64,000 bases of DNA, from the NCBI GenBank assembly GCA_946405625.1, contig CAMJHQ010000004.1, positions 1-64,000 of the forward strand, given 5' to 3'. The stretch comes from an uncultured Lachnospiraceae bacterium. Its GTDB lineage: Bacteria; Bacillota; Clostridia; Lachnospirales; Lachnospiraceae. Position numbers and translations under genes: made by a program. Positions 8,697-17,342 of the stretch are shown here, in pieces; within the stretch, counting starts at the first letter, position 1; each line of letters starts with the position of its first letter. Under the pieces are notes generated by a model. It was not told where the DNA came from. It searched no databases and saw nothing but the letters and a program-made list of their open reading frames with translations.

Positions 8697-8728
8697 AAAG
8701 GACCGGATCACTTACGCTCCGGTCCTAA
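8697..8728 (-). terminator. Rho-independent terminator after rubrerythrin
   Basis: The nine-base arms aggaccgga (8699-8707) and tccggtcct (8718-8726) enclose a ten-base loop. On the minus strand the hairpin is followed by TTTTC. It lies 20 bases after the rubrerythrin stop codon and separates that gene from the DUF2798-like gene. Confidence 0.8.
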
Positions 8729-8745
8729 GATATTTGCTTCAGAAA

Positions 8746-9399
8746 TTAATAATTTTCTTCATGAACTTCGAAGAAGCTCTGTGGATGATCACATACAGGG
8801 CATACATCAGGAGCCTTGGTTCCTACTACGATATGTCCACAGTTACGGCATTCCCAAACCTTAACCTCACTCTTTTCAAATACAGCTGCAGTCTCAACAT
8901 TCTTAAGAAGTGCTCTGTAACGTTCTTCATGATGTCTTTCAATTTCAGCAACTCCACGGAATTTTGCAGCAAGTTCAGGGAATCCTTCCTCTTCTGCAGT
9001 CTTTGCAAATCCATCATACATATCTGTCCACTCGTAGTTCTCACCGTCAGCTGCAGCACCGAGATTCTCAGCTGTAGTTCCGAGTCCGCCAAGTTCCTTG
9101 AACCATATCTTTGCATGTTCTTTCTCATTATCTGCTGTCTTAAGAAACAGAGCAGCTATCTGCTCATAGCCTTCCTTCTTAGCAACAGATGCAAAATAAG
9201 TATACTTATTTCTTGCCTGTGACTCACCGGCAAATGCAGTCTGAAGATTCTTCTCTGTCTGAGTACCTGCATACTTATTCTTAGCAGGTTCTTCAACTAT
9301 CTCTTCAAAACAATCTGTCTGCTTACACTTTGGACAAACTTCAGGCATTGTATCTGCTTCAACTATCTCCCCACAAATCTTACATCTAAACTTAGCCAT
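8746..9399 (-). CDS. Rubrerythrin with rubredoxin-like domains at both ends
   Basis: Rubrerythrins reduce hydrogen peroxide in anaerobes using a diiron site fed by electrons through a rubredoxin iron. Here a first CxxC pair set (C6, C9, C22, C25) forms an N-terminal rubredoxin-like knuckle. The central four-helix ferritin-like domain (about 40-170) carries the metal-binding patterns [21 protein letters not shown] and [12 protein letters not shown]-terminal rubredoxin domain follows (CRNC and CPVC). Classical rubrerythrin of about 190 residues has only the C-terminal one. The gene stands alone, with its own terminator. It probably protects against oxygen exposure. Confidence 0.93.
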   Translation of the reverse strand: MAKFRCKICGEIVEADTMPEVCPKCKQTDCFEEIVEEPAKNKYAGTQTEKNLQTAFAGESQARNKYTYFASVAKKEGYEQIAALFLKTADNEKEHAKIWFKELGGLGTTAENLGAAADGENYEWTDMYDGFAKTAEEEGFPELAAKFRGVAEIERHHEERYRALLKNVETAAVFEKSEVKVWECRNCGHIVVGTKAPDVCPVCDHPQSFFEVHEENY

Positions 9400-9430
9400 T
9401 ACGTAACCTCCTATTTGTGTTTATTTCTTT

Positions 9431-9448
9431 TATGGCCAAAGGCCTATA
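9431..9448. promoter_or_regulatory. Inverted repeat in the rubrerythrin leader
   Basis: The sequence tatggccaaaggcctata is a near-perfect inverted repeat between the rubrerythrin start codon and a TATAAT hexamer on the minus strand. It could be an operator or an mRNA hairpin. It does not match the PerR box pattern, so no regulator is proposed. Confidence 0.3.
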
Positions 9449-9673
9449 CATCGATTATACTTTATTTGACAATTTAAACATAGCAGGAATTGTATTATTT
9501 TGCTTAAACTTTGTTAATTGTGACTAACAGCTATTCGTGTTAAACTTGAAACCATAAAATCTTTGTAGTACAATACGATACTGTTCGACGTTATAAAGAA
9601 TATCAATTACATTAAACTTGTAATTCGACAATTCCTATAGCGGCTTATAATATCAAATGAAAGATCATATATC

Positions 9674-10405
9674 ATGAAAAACTTTCTTCGCGGACTCCGG
9701 GCCGGTATCCCCATTGCACTGGGCTATCTGTCCGTCTCCTTCACATTTGGAATAACCGCCGTTTCATACGGAATGACCTGGTGGGAAGCGCTCCTCATAT
9801 CAATGACCTGCGTTACTTCAGCCGGTCAGTTTTCGGGTATAAAAACCATGCTCATTCCCGGACAATACCTCGATATGCTGATATCCCAGCTTACGATCAA
9901 TGTCAGATACAGCTTCATGTCCATCTCGCTTTCTCAAAAAGTCAACGAGAAATTCCGCGGTATCTGGAGATGGATATTCGCATTTATAATGACTGATGAA
10001 ATATTTGCCGTAGCCGTATCCGAGGAATCTGTTTCGCGCAGCTTCATGGCCGGTCTCGGCAGTCTTCCATATTTGGGATGGGCTCTCGGAACATTGCTCG
10101 GAGCACTTCTTGGAAATATACTTCCGGCGACCGTAATGAGCGCTCTCGGGCTTGCAATTTACGGAATGTTTGTTGCAATAGTTGTTCCGGAAATGAAAAA
10201 AGCACGCCCTGTTATAATAGTTGTCGTGATTGCTGCCATCCTTAGTACATGCTTTACTTATATCCCGTTCCTTAAGAAGATTTCACCGGGACTTGCTATC
10301 AGTATATGTGCGATCATAGCCGCTGTTATCGGTGCTATGTTCTTCCCGATAAAAGAAAAAGCCGAGATTAACGAATCTCCTGCCGAAGAAGGAGGTGCCG
10401 TATGA
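9674..10405 (+). CDS. azlC: AzlC-family amino-acid exporter, large subunit
   Basis: The 243-residue membrane protein has about five to six hydrophobic segments. It begins with the family pattern FLRGLRAGIPIALGYLSVSF and contains SAGQFSGI and LTINVRYSFMSISLSQ, which are AzlC signatures. AzlC and the small partner AzlD form the two-component branched-chain amino-acid exporter (LIV-E family; BrnFE in Corynebacterium). The stop codon overlaps the azlD start (ATGA), so the two are translationally coupled. A TATAAT at 9646-9651 upstream may be its -10 box. Confidence 0.92.
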   Translation: MKNFLRGLRAGIPIALGYLSVSFTFGITAVSYGMTWWEALLISMTCVTSAGQFSGIKTMLIPGQYLDMLISQLTINVRYSFMSISLSQKVNEKFRGIWRWIFAFIMTDEIFAVAVSEESVSRSFMAGLGSLPYLGWALGTLLGALLGNILPATVMSALGLAIYGMFVAIVVPEMKKARPVIIVVVIAAILSTCFTYIPFLKKISPGLAISICAIIAAVIGAMFFPIKEKAEINESPAEEGGAV

Positions 10406-10719
10406 GTACACGAAGCTTCTTCATCTACCTAATACTTATGGCAGGAACAACCTATCTCGTAAGAGCGATTCCTTTTGTTGCAATAAAGAAAAAAATCGAG
10501 AACCCATTTATCCGTTCTTTTCTTTACTATATTCCATATGCGGTTCTCACTGCAATGACAATACCTGCCATATTTACAGCAACCGCAAGTGTTATATCAG
10601 CAGCCATAGGCCTCGTTACCGCCGTAATTCTGGCTATAAAAGGAAAAAGCCTCACTACCGTAGCCCTGACTGCCTGTATTGCAGTTTATCTGACAGAGCT
10701 GATAATGAGACTCGTTTAA
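10402..10719 (+). CDS. azlD: AzlD-family amino-acid exporter, small subunit
   Basis: This 105-residue hydrophobic protein has three to four membrane helices and the AzlD pattern TYLVRAIPFV near its N-terminus, followed by FLYYIPYAVLTAM. It is the obligate partner of AzlC in branched-chain amino-acid export. The start overlaps the azlC stop by four bases. The gene converges with the CmpB-like gene, with only ten bases between stop codons. Confidence 0.92.
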   Translation: MSTRSFFIYLILMAGTTYLVRAIPFVAIKKKIENPFIRSFLYYIPYAVLTAMTIPAIFTATASVISAAIGLVTAVILAIKGKSLTTVALTACIAVYLTELIMRLV

Positions 10720-10729
10720 AATCATATAT

Positions 10730-11581
10730 TTATTTATTCGTATCCTTAGGGGATGACTCAGAATCACTGTCTTCCAGTATTATTGTGTCATCCTCTTCTC
10801 TTATAACACCTTTTCTTATCTTATACTCATTATACTTTGCGATCACTCTTCTTTTAACCGAGAAATTCTCTCTGTAATTTGCAAACATATTTCTGAGTGA
10901 GCCGGATGTAAATCTTGAAAGGATATATGTATAGCTTCGATCCTTGGCTTCATCAGCCATATCAAGGATTTTTCCTTTGAGAGCTCTGTACTTAACGACA
11001 ATTCCGTATTCTTCGGCAAGCTTCTTGATTCTTACAACTACGTTAAATGAATAGATAACATCGACAACAAATACACCATAGAAGAACCCGACGAAGAACA
11101 AAAATGCCAGATTATCAAACATCCACGTTAGTATCGCCTCAATACGAGGATGCATTACAAGATAATAAAATGCCGCAAGTGCATACCAGAAGCAGCTGAA
11201 GAGCGGACATATAACGCCCTTGATATTTCCCCAGTACGGAGAATAATCCCACAGCTCAAGATGCATATGAACTATAAAAATCATTCCCGTTACAAATTCC
11301 ACAAAGGTCATCGCAAGTGCCATTAACAAAAACACGAGCATCTTATGAGCAATCGGATGAGCAGTTTCAAGTGCCGGAATCCGTATATGTGCAAGTCCGT
11401 ATAGAGCCACAAGTCCGGTTCCGTATATCGGAAGACACGGTCCGGCGAGAAATCCGGGATTTGAAAATCTTTTCTTCAATCTTTCAACCGGATCCAGATA
11501 TCTTCTGAAGAAAAGTTCTATAAACCACCCAAGTACGCTTCCGCCCGCAAAGAGTGTCATGACCATCAACAGATAATGCAT
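10730..11581 (-). CDS. CmpB-like putative ABC-transporter-type membrane protein
   Basis: The 283-residue protein has about five hydrophobic segments and the patterns GWFIELFFRR, NPGFLAGPCLPIYGTG and ELWDYS that mark the PF06541 group (ABC_trans_CmpB). The family is named as a putative transporter permease, but its function is not established and no ATPase lies nearby. The C-terminal 60 residues are charged and probably cytoplasmic, ending in an acidic stretch (EDSDSESS). It is followed downstream only by the convergent azlD gene. Confidence 0.8.
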   Translation of the reverse strand: MHYLLMVMTLFAGGSVLGWFIELFFRRYLDPVERLKKRFSNPGFLAGPCLPIYGTGLVALYGLAHIRIPALETAHPIAHKMLVFLLMALAMTFVEFVTGMIFIVHMHLELWDYSPYWGNIKGVICPLFSCFWYALAAFYYLVMHPRIEAILTWMFDNLAFLFFVGFFYGVFVVDVIYSFNVVVRIKKLAEEYGIVVKYRALKGKILDMADEAKDRSYTYILSRFTSGSLRNMFANYRENFSVKRRVIAKYNEYKIRKGVIREEDDTIILEDSDSESSPKDTNK

Positions 11582-11631
11582 TACATTATCCTCCTACAAG
11601 TTTTACATCATTTCTATCTGCCATAGGATTT

Positions 11632-12642
11632 TTAACCAAGGGTATGTTCCTGTGGTAAATCTACAGCATCTTCTACAAGAAGCTTTGCATATGCAGCCCA
11701 TGGAGTAATATCCGATATAGGCTTCGCCCCCGCACTGATAAGTCCGAAGGTCGAACAATATCTGTAATCCCGAGGTACGGGAGCAAGATAAAAATCAACT
11801 CCGGCAGCCGTACATTTTTTTATAAATGCCGGAAGCTTTTCCGAATCAGCGGTTCCCGAATGGTACGTAAGCTGCAATATATGCTTCACTCTGCTTATGT
11901 CAAATGTATCATAATCAATCCCTACATAAGGATCTATCATCATTACTGTACTTTTAAGTGCTGACATATGATAAAGCTTAGGTTCCCGCCGATCAGATAT
12001 ATCAGTAACTGTTTCCTCCGGTATCATCCGATCAGCTTGAGAATTCTCCTCTAATATTTTCTGCAGATTCTTCATGTTCCGACTGTAAAAATCTTCAGAG
12101 AAATTACCGCATCTTTCCAACTCAGATGCCTTATGAAGCTTACATATGCCATCGGAATTCCTATATATTACAAATGTTCTTTCCGAAGCCGCATAACCAT
12201 CGGGGTTCCTGTTTATCTCCGCTATATATTCTACTGTTCGGATGAAATTCTCTCCACCGTTTGAATCCTCATCCCAGAGTGGTTTCTGAGCAGCCACAAG
12301 CCCTACCGGAATCAAGCTTCCTTCCATAACCTCAGCAATAAGCGGTGATGTCATATGAAGTGTATCCGTACCGTGGGTTATTATGATTCCCGAATAATCT
12401 GAAAGTCTGACCTTCCTGATCGCATCAAGAAGAATGTTCCATTTTTCAACAGACATATTCTCACTTAGTGTATCAAGCGGTGATATTATTTCAAATTCAA
12501 CGTCCTTCATAGGACTCTCTGACTCTCTCAATACATCTATAAGCAGCGGTGCCGCTTTCCCGACATCCGCTGCATTATGTCCTGTACTGTCACGGAAGGA
12601 ACATATAGTTCCGCCCGTCATGATCAGTAATATTTTTTTCAT
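11632..12642 (-). CDS. Asparaginase-family amidohydrolase
   Basis: This enzyme of about 336 residues probably hydrolyses L-asparagine to aspartate and ammonia. The first signature LLIMTGGTICS supplies the nucleophilic threonine (T12), and the second, THGTDTLHMTS (about 89-99), gives the Thr-Asp pair. A longer frame opens at 12780, but the ATG at 12642 begins exactly at the family N-terminus, has GGAG seven bases upstream, and follows the transpeptidase stop by two bases. The sequence is divergent in the C-terminal half, so a related amidase specificity remains possible. Lack of a signal peptide suggests a cytoplasmic enzyme. Confidence 0.85.
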   Translation of the reverse strand: MKKILLIMTGGTICSFRDSTGHNAADVGKAAPLLIDVLRESESPMKDVEFEIISPLDTLSENMSVEKWNILLDAIRKVRLSDYSGIIITHGTDTLHMTSPLIAEVMEGSLIPVGLVAAQKPLWDEDSNGGENFIRTVEYIAEINRNPDGYAASERTFVIYRNSDGICKLHKASELERCGNFSEDFYSRNMKNLQKILEENSQADRMIPEETVTDISDRREPKLYHMSALKSTVMMIDPYVGIDYDTFDISRVKHILQLTYHSGTADSEKLPAFIKKCTAAGVDFYLAPVPRDYRYCSTFGLISAGAKPISDITPWAAYAKLLVEDAVDLPQEHTLG

Positions 12643-12644
12643 TA

Positions 12645-14105
12645 TTATCTCCAATAAACGAAGACCGGCATTCCGATATATGTATAATAAAACATGGTCT
12701 GTGCCGCACTGTAAGGAAGATTTACGCATCCGTGCGAACCGTTGTAATAATATATATCTCCGCCGAAATCCCATCTCCATGTCGCATCATGAAAACCGAT
12801 TCCTCTGACAAATCTCATCCAGTAATCAACCGGTACAGGCTCTTCTCCGCCTGTAAGCTCAACATTAGTTGCATGTGTAAGAATCTCATAAAGTCCTTCC
12901 GGTGTTGACATTCCTGCCGATACATTTCCGGTTACACATGGTGTTGACAGAACAAGCTCTCCATTGATAAAAAGATATACCATCTGATTTGAGAGATCTA
13001 CTTCTGCATAAGAATTACCGATATCATCAATGCCACCGTTTTCACTGATATTATAAACATTTTCCCAGCTGTTGAATTCCGGTTCTCTTACAACCTTCTT
13101 CTGAGAACAGATATCCTTTAAAAGCTGCTCTGCTTCACCTTCACGATTGATTTCCCAACCATAATATGTCGGCGGAATCGTAACGAATTTTCCGTCATGC
13201 GTCTTGAACCGCCTCTCCTGATATAAGGTATCATGTTCGTTGGCAAAGGTTTCAAACTTCACTGAAAGCATATTTTTGTCGAGGGTAATATTATAAAACT
13301 GATCAATTCTGATCAGATCGGCTATATCATCCTTTGTAATAACCGGAACCTCAGTCTCACCGTAAAGATAAGATACCTCTCCGCGAAGCATTTTATTTGC
13401 TTTCTCAACACAGTGATTTATTACACTCGAATCAAGACTGACCTCCGACACTGTATAACATCCATCGGCATCTACATCAAACTCGGTATCCATCGCTCTT
13501 ATGTGGCTGTCCAGCTTTTCATTAAAAATATCAAGGTCAATAGTGTTTCCTTTATCACCCTCAACAGCCTTAAATTCACCTTCTTCATATACTATTTCAG
13601 GCTGTTCCGGGGCTTTCATTTTATCAGGATCGAGTCTTGTTTCGTTTTCCAGAAAGCTTTCAAGAAGCTGCTCGTTATAGCTCAGCTTCCATTCAGCCTT
13701 CTCATCATATTTCCTGTCAAACCTGAACCACTCAAACGGACTCTGACTGTCCATAATATCCTGAAGGCTGGATCTCACATCTATCTCAAGTCCGATATCT
13801 TCAGCTTTTACTGTACTCTCTCCGTCTCTGTATTTAATTACAATTTCATATCCTTTATACTTCTCTCCAACGATCTGCTCTGCCTCATCAAGTGTCTTAA
13901 ATGACATATCCACGCCGTCGATCACGGTTCCCGGATTAAAATGTGACGATGCAACATAGACCATCGAGAAATATCCCGCAATAAGAATAAATGCCAATAC
14001 AGAAAAAACTATTATAAATCTCTTTCTTCTTTTCTTCTTCTTGGCATCAACATCGGTAAATGCTTTCTCATCGACAAATACCGCTCCCTGTTCTTGTTCA
14101 TCCAT
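12645..14105 (-). CDS. L,D-transpeptidase with N-terminal membrane anchor
   Basis: YkuD-family enzymes form 3-3 peptidoglycan cross-links or attach proteins to the wall. The 486-residue protein has a short cytoplasmic tail ending in KKKKRRKR, one transmembrane helix (about 30-51), and an extended region resembling the PG_binding_4 domains found in clostridial transpeptidases (about 60-330). The YkuD domain is at about 355-486. The catalytic motif SHGCVN, with its cysteine near residue 460, and the upstream HDATWRWDFGG segment are intact. The substrate is outside the membrane. It is followed after two bases by the asparaginase gene. Confidence 0.93.
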   Translation of the reverse strand: MDEQEQGAVFVDEKAFTDVDAKKKKRRKRFIIVFSVLAFILIAGYFSMVYVASSHFNPGTVIDGVDMSFKTLDEAEQIVGEKYKGYEIVIKYRDGESTVKAEDIGLEIDVRSSLQDIMDSQSPFEWFRFDRKYDEKAEWKLSYNEQLLESFLENETRLDPDKMKAPEQPEIVYEEGEFKAVEGDKGNTIDLDIFNEKLDSHIRAMDTEFDVDADGCYTVSEVSLDSSVINHCVEKANKMLRGEVSYLYGETEVPVITKDDIADLIRIDQFYNITLDKNMLSVKFETFANEHDTLYQERRFKTHDGKFVTIPPTYYGWEINREGEAEQLLKDICSQKKVVREPEFNSWENVYNISENGGIDDIGNSYAEVDLSNQMVYLFINGELVLSTPCVTGNVSAGMSTPEGLYEILTHATNVELTGGEEPVPVDYWMRFVRGIGFHDATWRWDFGGDIYYYNGSHGCVNLPYSAAQTMFYYTYIGMPVFVYWR

Positions 14106-14216
14106 TATTATTTACCACCAAATACTTCTAATCAATTCACATTATATCTGTCAGAATCAGTGCAGATCATAATTCAAAACACCTATCTAAATCACGCCGA
14201 CTTCAACACATCATGC

Positions 14217-14615
14217 TTAGTGCTGATCATAGCCCTCATCATACTCATCAAAGCCCTCATGATCATGGTCTGATATAAACTCACGGCCGGAGATACGCTT
14301 TCTCATTCTCTCTTCTTCTATCTTCTGTGAGAGAAGTTCCTTAAAATCTCTGGCATGCTTGATATTCTTTATTTCAAAACACTTCATAGACTTATCTGAA
14401 CTGTCCACGGTAATGGTTCCGAGGCCGAATATTCTCTGAATGAAATTACGCTTCAGCGACAGATCGAGGATTCTGTAAAGTCTTATCTCATCCTCCTTGA
14501 TAGTGAACATTCCCCTCTTAATGAAGAATCTCTCTTCATCAAAGCTGTAAACAGTAAAGGTCCAAGGAAGTCCGCACCATATTCTTTTTCTTTCCTTAAA
14601 TAATAAATCTCCCAT
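14217..14615 (-). CDS. Small bacterial PH-domain-like protein
   Basis: The 132-residue protein resembles the bPH_2 fold (YdbS/YdbT-type): a run of beta strands (IWCGLPWTFTVYSFDEERFFIKRG) is followed by the characteristic DEIRLYRILDLSLKRNFIQRIFGLGTITV pattern and a C-terminal helix. These domains often sit beside membrane proteins and mediate assembly. There is no membrane segment here. The tail after residue 110 is acidic and histidine-rich (HDHEGFDEYDEGYDQH). It lies between an unknown membrane protein and the L,D-transpeptidase, all on the same strand. Confidence 0.75.
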   Translation of the reverse strand: MGDLLFKERKRIWCGLPWTFTVYSFDEERFFIKRGMFTIKEDEIRLYRILDLSLKRNFIQRIFGLGTITVDSSDKSMKCFEIKNIKHARDFKELLSQKIEEERMRKRISGREFISDHDHEGFDEYDEGYDQH

Positions 14616-14650
14616 ACTTCTTACCTCTCATATATTTATATATTGATTTA

Positions 14651-15367
14651 TCACTCCAATACCTTGCTGATCGAAGCAGCTGCGAATCCGTCAATCAGAT
14701 TCATAACCTTGTCAATCGAATCGGAATCTTTGGCTTCAAGATACATTGACGCAACCTGTTCGATAGATATCTTATCCAGGAGAAGCACTCCCTGAAGATA
14801 ATTTACAACCTTCTCTCTTATATCCGTCACGCCCTGCTCTTCACCATAAGGATATCCCTCTTCTCTATACATATCGCAAAGCAGGATCACCCTGAAGAGC
14901 TGCTTCATTTCCCATGCATATCCCGATCCGGTGTTGTCTCCTTCGACCACCTTATTATAAGCGTCGCGTATGTACTCATCGGCTGTCAGGTATTCATCGT
15001 AGAGCTCGGCTATTCTCTTATACTTTGCATATTTCTTATCTCCGAGATCTGTCATCCTCTCGAAATAATAATCCGTCATCGCCTGATAGTCGCCTTTGGC
15101 ATACATTTTCTCCATCTCATCTGCCATCATATTGTCTTTCTTATGGGCAGATCTTGTTTTTGAATATGCAGCCCACCAGGACCCTAGGAAAATGCAGATT
15201 ATTATGACTACTATCTTAATAAATTTTTTCAGAAAATTTCTTTTCGGATTCTGATCCGAATCCTTCTTATTATTTTCTTTTTTCTTCTCTTTTTTCTTTG
15301 ATTCTTCCGGTTCCTCAGACTCTACTTCGTCTTCCAGATCAAAATCATCTTCATCATCTACGTACAT
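14651..15367 (-). CDS. Unknown single-pass membrane protein with acidic/lysine-rich N-terminus
   Basis: I do not recognise this 238-residue protein. It starts with an acidic stretch (DDEDDFDLEDEVESEEPEE), then a lysine-rich stretch, one transmembrane helix (about 50-68), and a mostly helical soluble domain of about 165 residues with many Tyr, Asp and Glu (MTDYYFERMTDLGDKKYAKY). A longer frame begins at 15436, but it lacks a ribosome site. The ATG at 15367 has AGGTG at good spacing. The outside domain could have a repeat-helix (TPR-like) fold, which is a guess. It is upstream of the PH-domain gene. Confidence 0.65.
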   Translation of the reverse strand: MYVDDEDDFDLEDEVESEEPEESKKKEKKKENNKKDSDQNPKRNFLKKFIKIVVIIICIFLGSWWAAYSKTRSAHKKDNMMADEMEKMYAKGDYQAMTDYYFERMTDLGDKKYAKYKRIAELYDEYLTADEYIRDAYNKVVEGDNTGSGYAWEMKQLFRVILLCDMYREEGYPYGEEQGVTDIREKVVNYLQGVLLLDKISIEQVASMYLEAKDSDSIDKVMNLIDGFAAASISKVLE

Positions 15368-15503
15368 TCTAAACACCTGTAAATAATTATCCGGGAAAAT
15401 GTTCGGTCGATCACTCAACCCTCTCAAAATCCCCATTTGTTTATTATATATTATAATACAATCTTTTGCACTAAATCTTTTACTAAGTAAAGGTCAAATA
15501 TCG

Positions 15504-15532
15504 TTGTGATTGAGGTTTTGTTGTGTTATACT
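15504..15532 (+). promoter_or_regulatory. Promoter of pta
   Basis: A -35 box TTGTGA (15504-15509) and a -10 box TATACT (15527-15532) are separated by 17 bases. A TG one base before the -10 gives an extended -10. The ribosome site GTGAGGTG precedes the pta start codon. Confidence 0.65.
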
Positions 15533-15582
15533 ATCTGTTGTGTTTTGAAAACAAATTTTATTCATATATGTGAGGTGCTATT

Positions 15583-16572
15583 ATGTATAATTTCGGAGAA
15601 ATGATCAACAGGCTTAAAGCCTCTCCAAAAACAATTGTTCTTCCTGACGGAAATGATCCTCGTATACTTGAGGCTTCATCCAGACTTCTTGCCAGCAATT
15701 TCATCAAGCCTATCCTTATAGGTAACCCTGATGAGATTCATGCACTTGCCGAGGAAAGCGGTTTCAATATACGTGGTGCCAACATTCTTAATCCATTAAA
15801 CTATGATAAGATTGACGATATGGTTGATGCTTTCGTTGAGATTCGTAAGAATAAGGGTGCTACACCTGAATCTGCAAGAGAAGCTCTTAAGTCAAACAAC
15901 TATTTCGGTACAATGCTTGTAAAGATGGGACTTGCTGACTGCCTTCTCGGTGGAGCATCCTATTCAACAGCTGATACAGTAAGACCTGCATTCCAGCTCA
16001 TCAAGCCGAAGCCGGGTAACAACATCGTTACATCATGCTTCATCCTCGTTCGTCCAAATGCTACAGGTGGAAACGAAGTACTTGCAATGGGTGACTGTGC
16101 TATTACCATCAATCCTACAGAAGACAATCTCGTTGAGATTGCTCAGGAAACTATCAAGTGTGCTAAGCTCTTCGGTATCGATCCGAAGGTTGCTTTCCTC
16201 AGCTTCTCTACAAAGGGATCAGCTAAGGATGAGAGTGTAGACAAGATGCGTAATGCTGCTCAGCGTACACAGGAACTCCTTCCTGACATTCCTATCGACG
16301 GCGAACTTCAGTTCGATGCTGCAGTTTCACCTAACGTAGCTAAGAAGAAGGCACCTGGTTCAAATGTAGCAGGTCATGCAAATACATTTATCTTCCCTGA
16401 CATCAACGCAGGTAACATCGGTTACAAGATTGCTCAGAGATTAGGTAACTTCGAGGCTTATGGACCACTTCTCCTTGGTCTCAACTCACCTATCAATGAT
16501 CTTTCCCGTGGATGTACAGCTCAGGAAGTTTATTCAATGGCTATCATTACTGCAGCTCAGGCTTGCCAGTAA
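15583..16572 (+). CDS. pta: Phosphate acetyltransferase
   Basis: Pta converts acetyl-CoA and phosphate to acetyl phosphate in the fermentative acetate pathway. The 329-residue short form is typical of Firmicutes. Recognisable segments are TIVLPDGNDPRILEAS near the start, MVKMGLADCLLGGASYSTADTV in the middle, and FPDINAGNIGYKIAQRLG with the C-terminal GPLLLGLNSPINDLSRG. Codon use is strikingly biased, as in highly expressed genes. The usual partner, acetate kinase, is not adjacent; a terminator follows instead. A phosphate butyryltransferase is unlikely given the match to Pta segments. Confidence 0.95.
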   Translation: MYNFGEMINRLKASPKTIVLPDGNDPRILEASSRLLASNFIKPILIGNPDEIHALAEESGFNIRGANILNPLNYDKIDDMVDAFVEIRKNKGATPESAREALKSNNYFGTMLVKMGLADCLLGGASYSTADTVRPAFQLIKPKPGNNIVTSCFILVRPNATGGNEVLAMGDCAITINPTEDNLVEIAQETIKCAKLFGIDPKVAFLSFSTKGSAKDESVDKMRNAAQRTQELLPDIPIDGELQFDAAVSPNVAKKKAPGSNVAGHANTFIFPDINAGNIGYKIAQRLGNFEAYGPLLLGLNSPINDLSRGCTAQEVYSMAIITAAQACQ

Positions 16573-16647
16573 AAAGATCACAAGCTTCATTCGGATAAGA
16601 CATATAAGAAAATATTTACAGATTATTTCCAATGGGGTTACTATACG

Positions 16648-16693
16648 AAAGACGGCTTTGAATGAGAATCAGATCTCCTTCAAAGCCGTCTTT
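16648..16693. terminator. Bidirectional terminator between pta and dut
   Basis: The arms aaagacggctttgaa (16648-16662) and ttcaaagccgtcttt (16679-16693) are perfectly complementary over 15 bases. A T-run follows on each strand. The hairpin serves both pta and the convergent dut. Confidence 0.9.
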
Positions 16694-16722
16694 TAATTTA
16701 TTTATTACTCGCTTTTTATACT

Positions 16723-17172
16723 CTACTTGCTTCCCGTCGAACCAAATCCTCCGGATCCTCTCTCAGTATCGGATAGCTCTTCAACCACATTATAAAATCC
16801 CTGAATATATGGAGTGATCACCATCTGAGCAATTCTCTCACCCGGTTCGATGACCTGCGCCTCCTTTGAATGATTATGAAGAGAAACCATTACCTCTCCT
16901 CTGTAGTCCGAGTCAACTACGCCCACCTTATTTGCAGGTGCCAGACCCTTCTTGGTTGCAAGGCCGCTCCTCGCATATATAAGTCCTGCGTACCCCTCCG
17001 GAAGTTCCATCGCAATACCCGTTTTTACAAGATATGTATCGCCCGGCTCAATTCTGACAGGTTCCTCAAGACATGCATAGAGGTCCGCTCCCGCAGCATG
17101 ATCCGAACCATATGTCGGAATTATTGCCTTATCGTTAATCTTCTTTATATTTACCTGAACCTTCTGAACCAT
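16723..17172 (-). CDS. dut: Deoxyuridine 5'-triphosphate nucleotidohydrolase
   Basis: The trimeric dUTPase (149 residues) hydrolyses dUTP to dUMP, keeping uracil out of DNA. All five motifs are visible: AAGADLYA, YARSGLATKKG, NKVGVVDSDYRGEV, IEPGERIAQMVI, and the flexible C-terminal arm RGSGGFGSTG that closes over the active site. Length is normal. It converges with pta. Confidence 0.96.
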   Translation of the reverse strand: MVQKVQVNIKKINDKAIIPTYGSDHAAGADLYACLEEPVRIEPGDTYLVKTGIAMELPEGYAGLIYARSGLATKKGLAPANKVGVVDSDYRGEVMVSLHNHSKEAQVIEPGERIAQMVITPYIQGFYNVVEELSDTERGSGGFGSTGSK

Positions 17173-17342
17173 TTTGTCCCCCTGAATTTTTTATTTATCA
17201 TAATATATCATCACGCCTATCGTCAAACATGATTTTTCCCTTTATTTTTTGCCTTTCTTGTGATATTATATCAAAGTTATGGACTATTATATGTTCATTA
17301 ACGATTTCAGACTTTTTTATGATAGGAAAGGACCTGATAATT

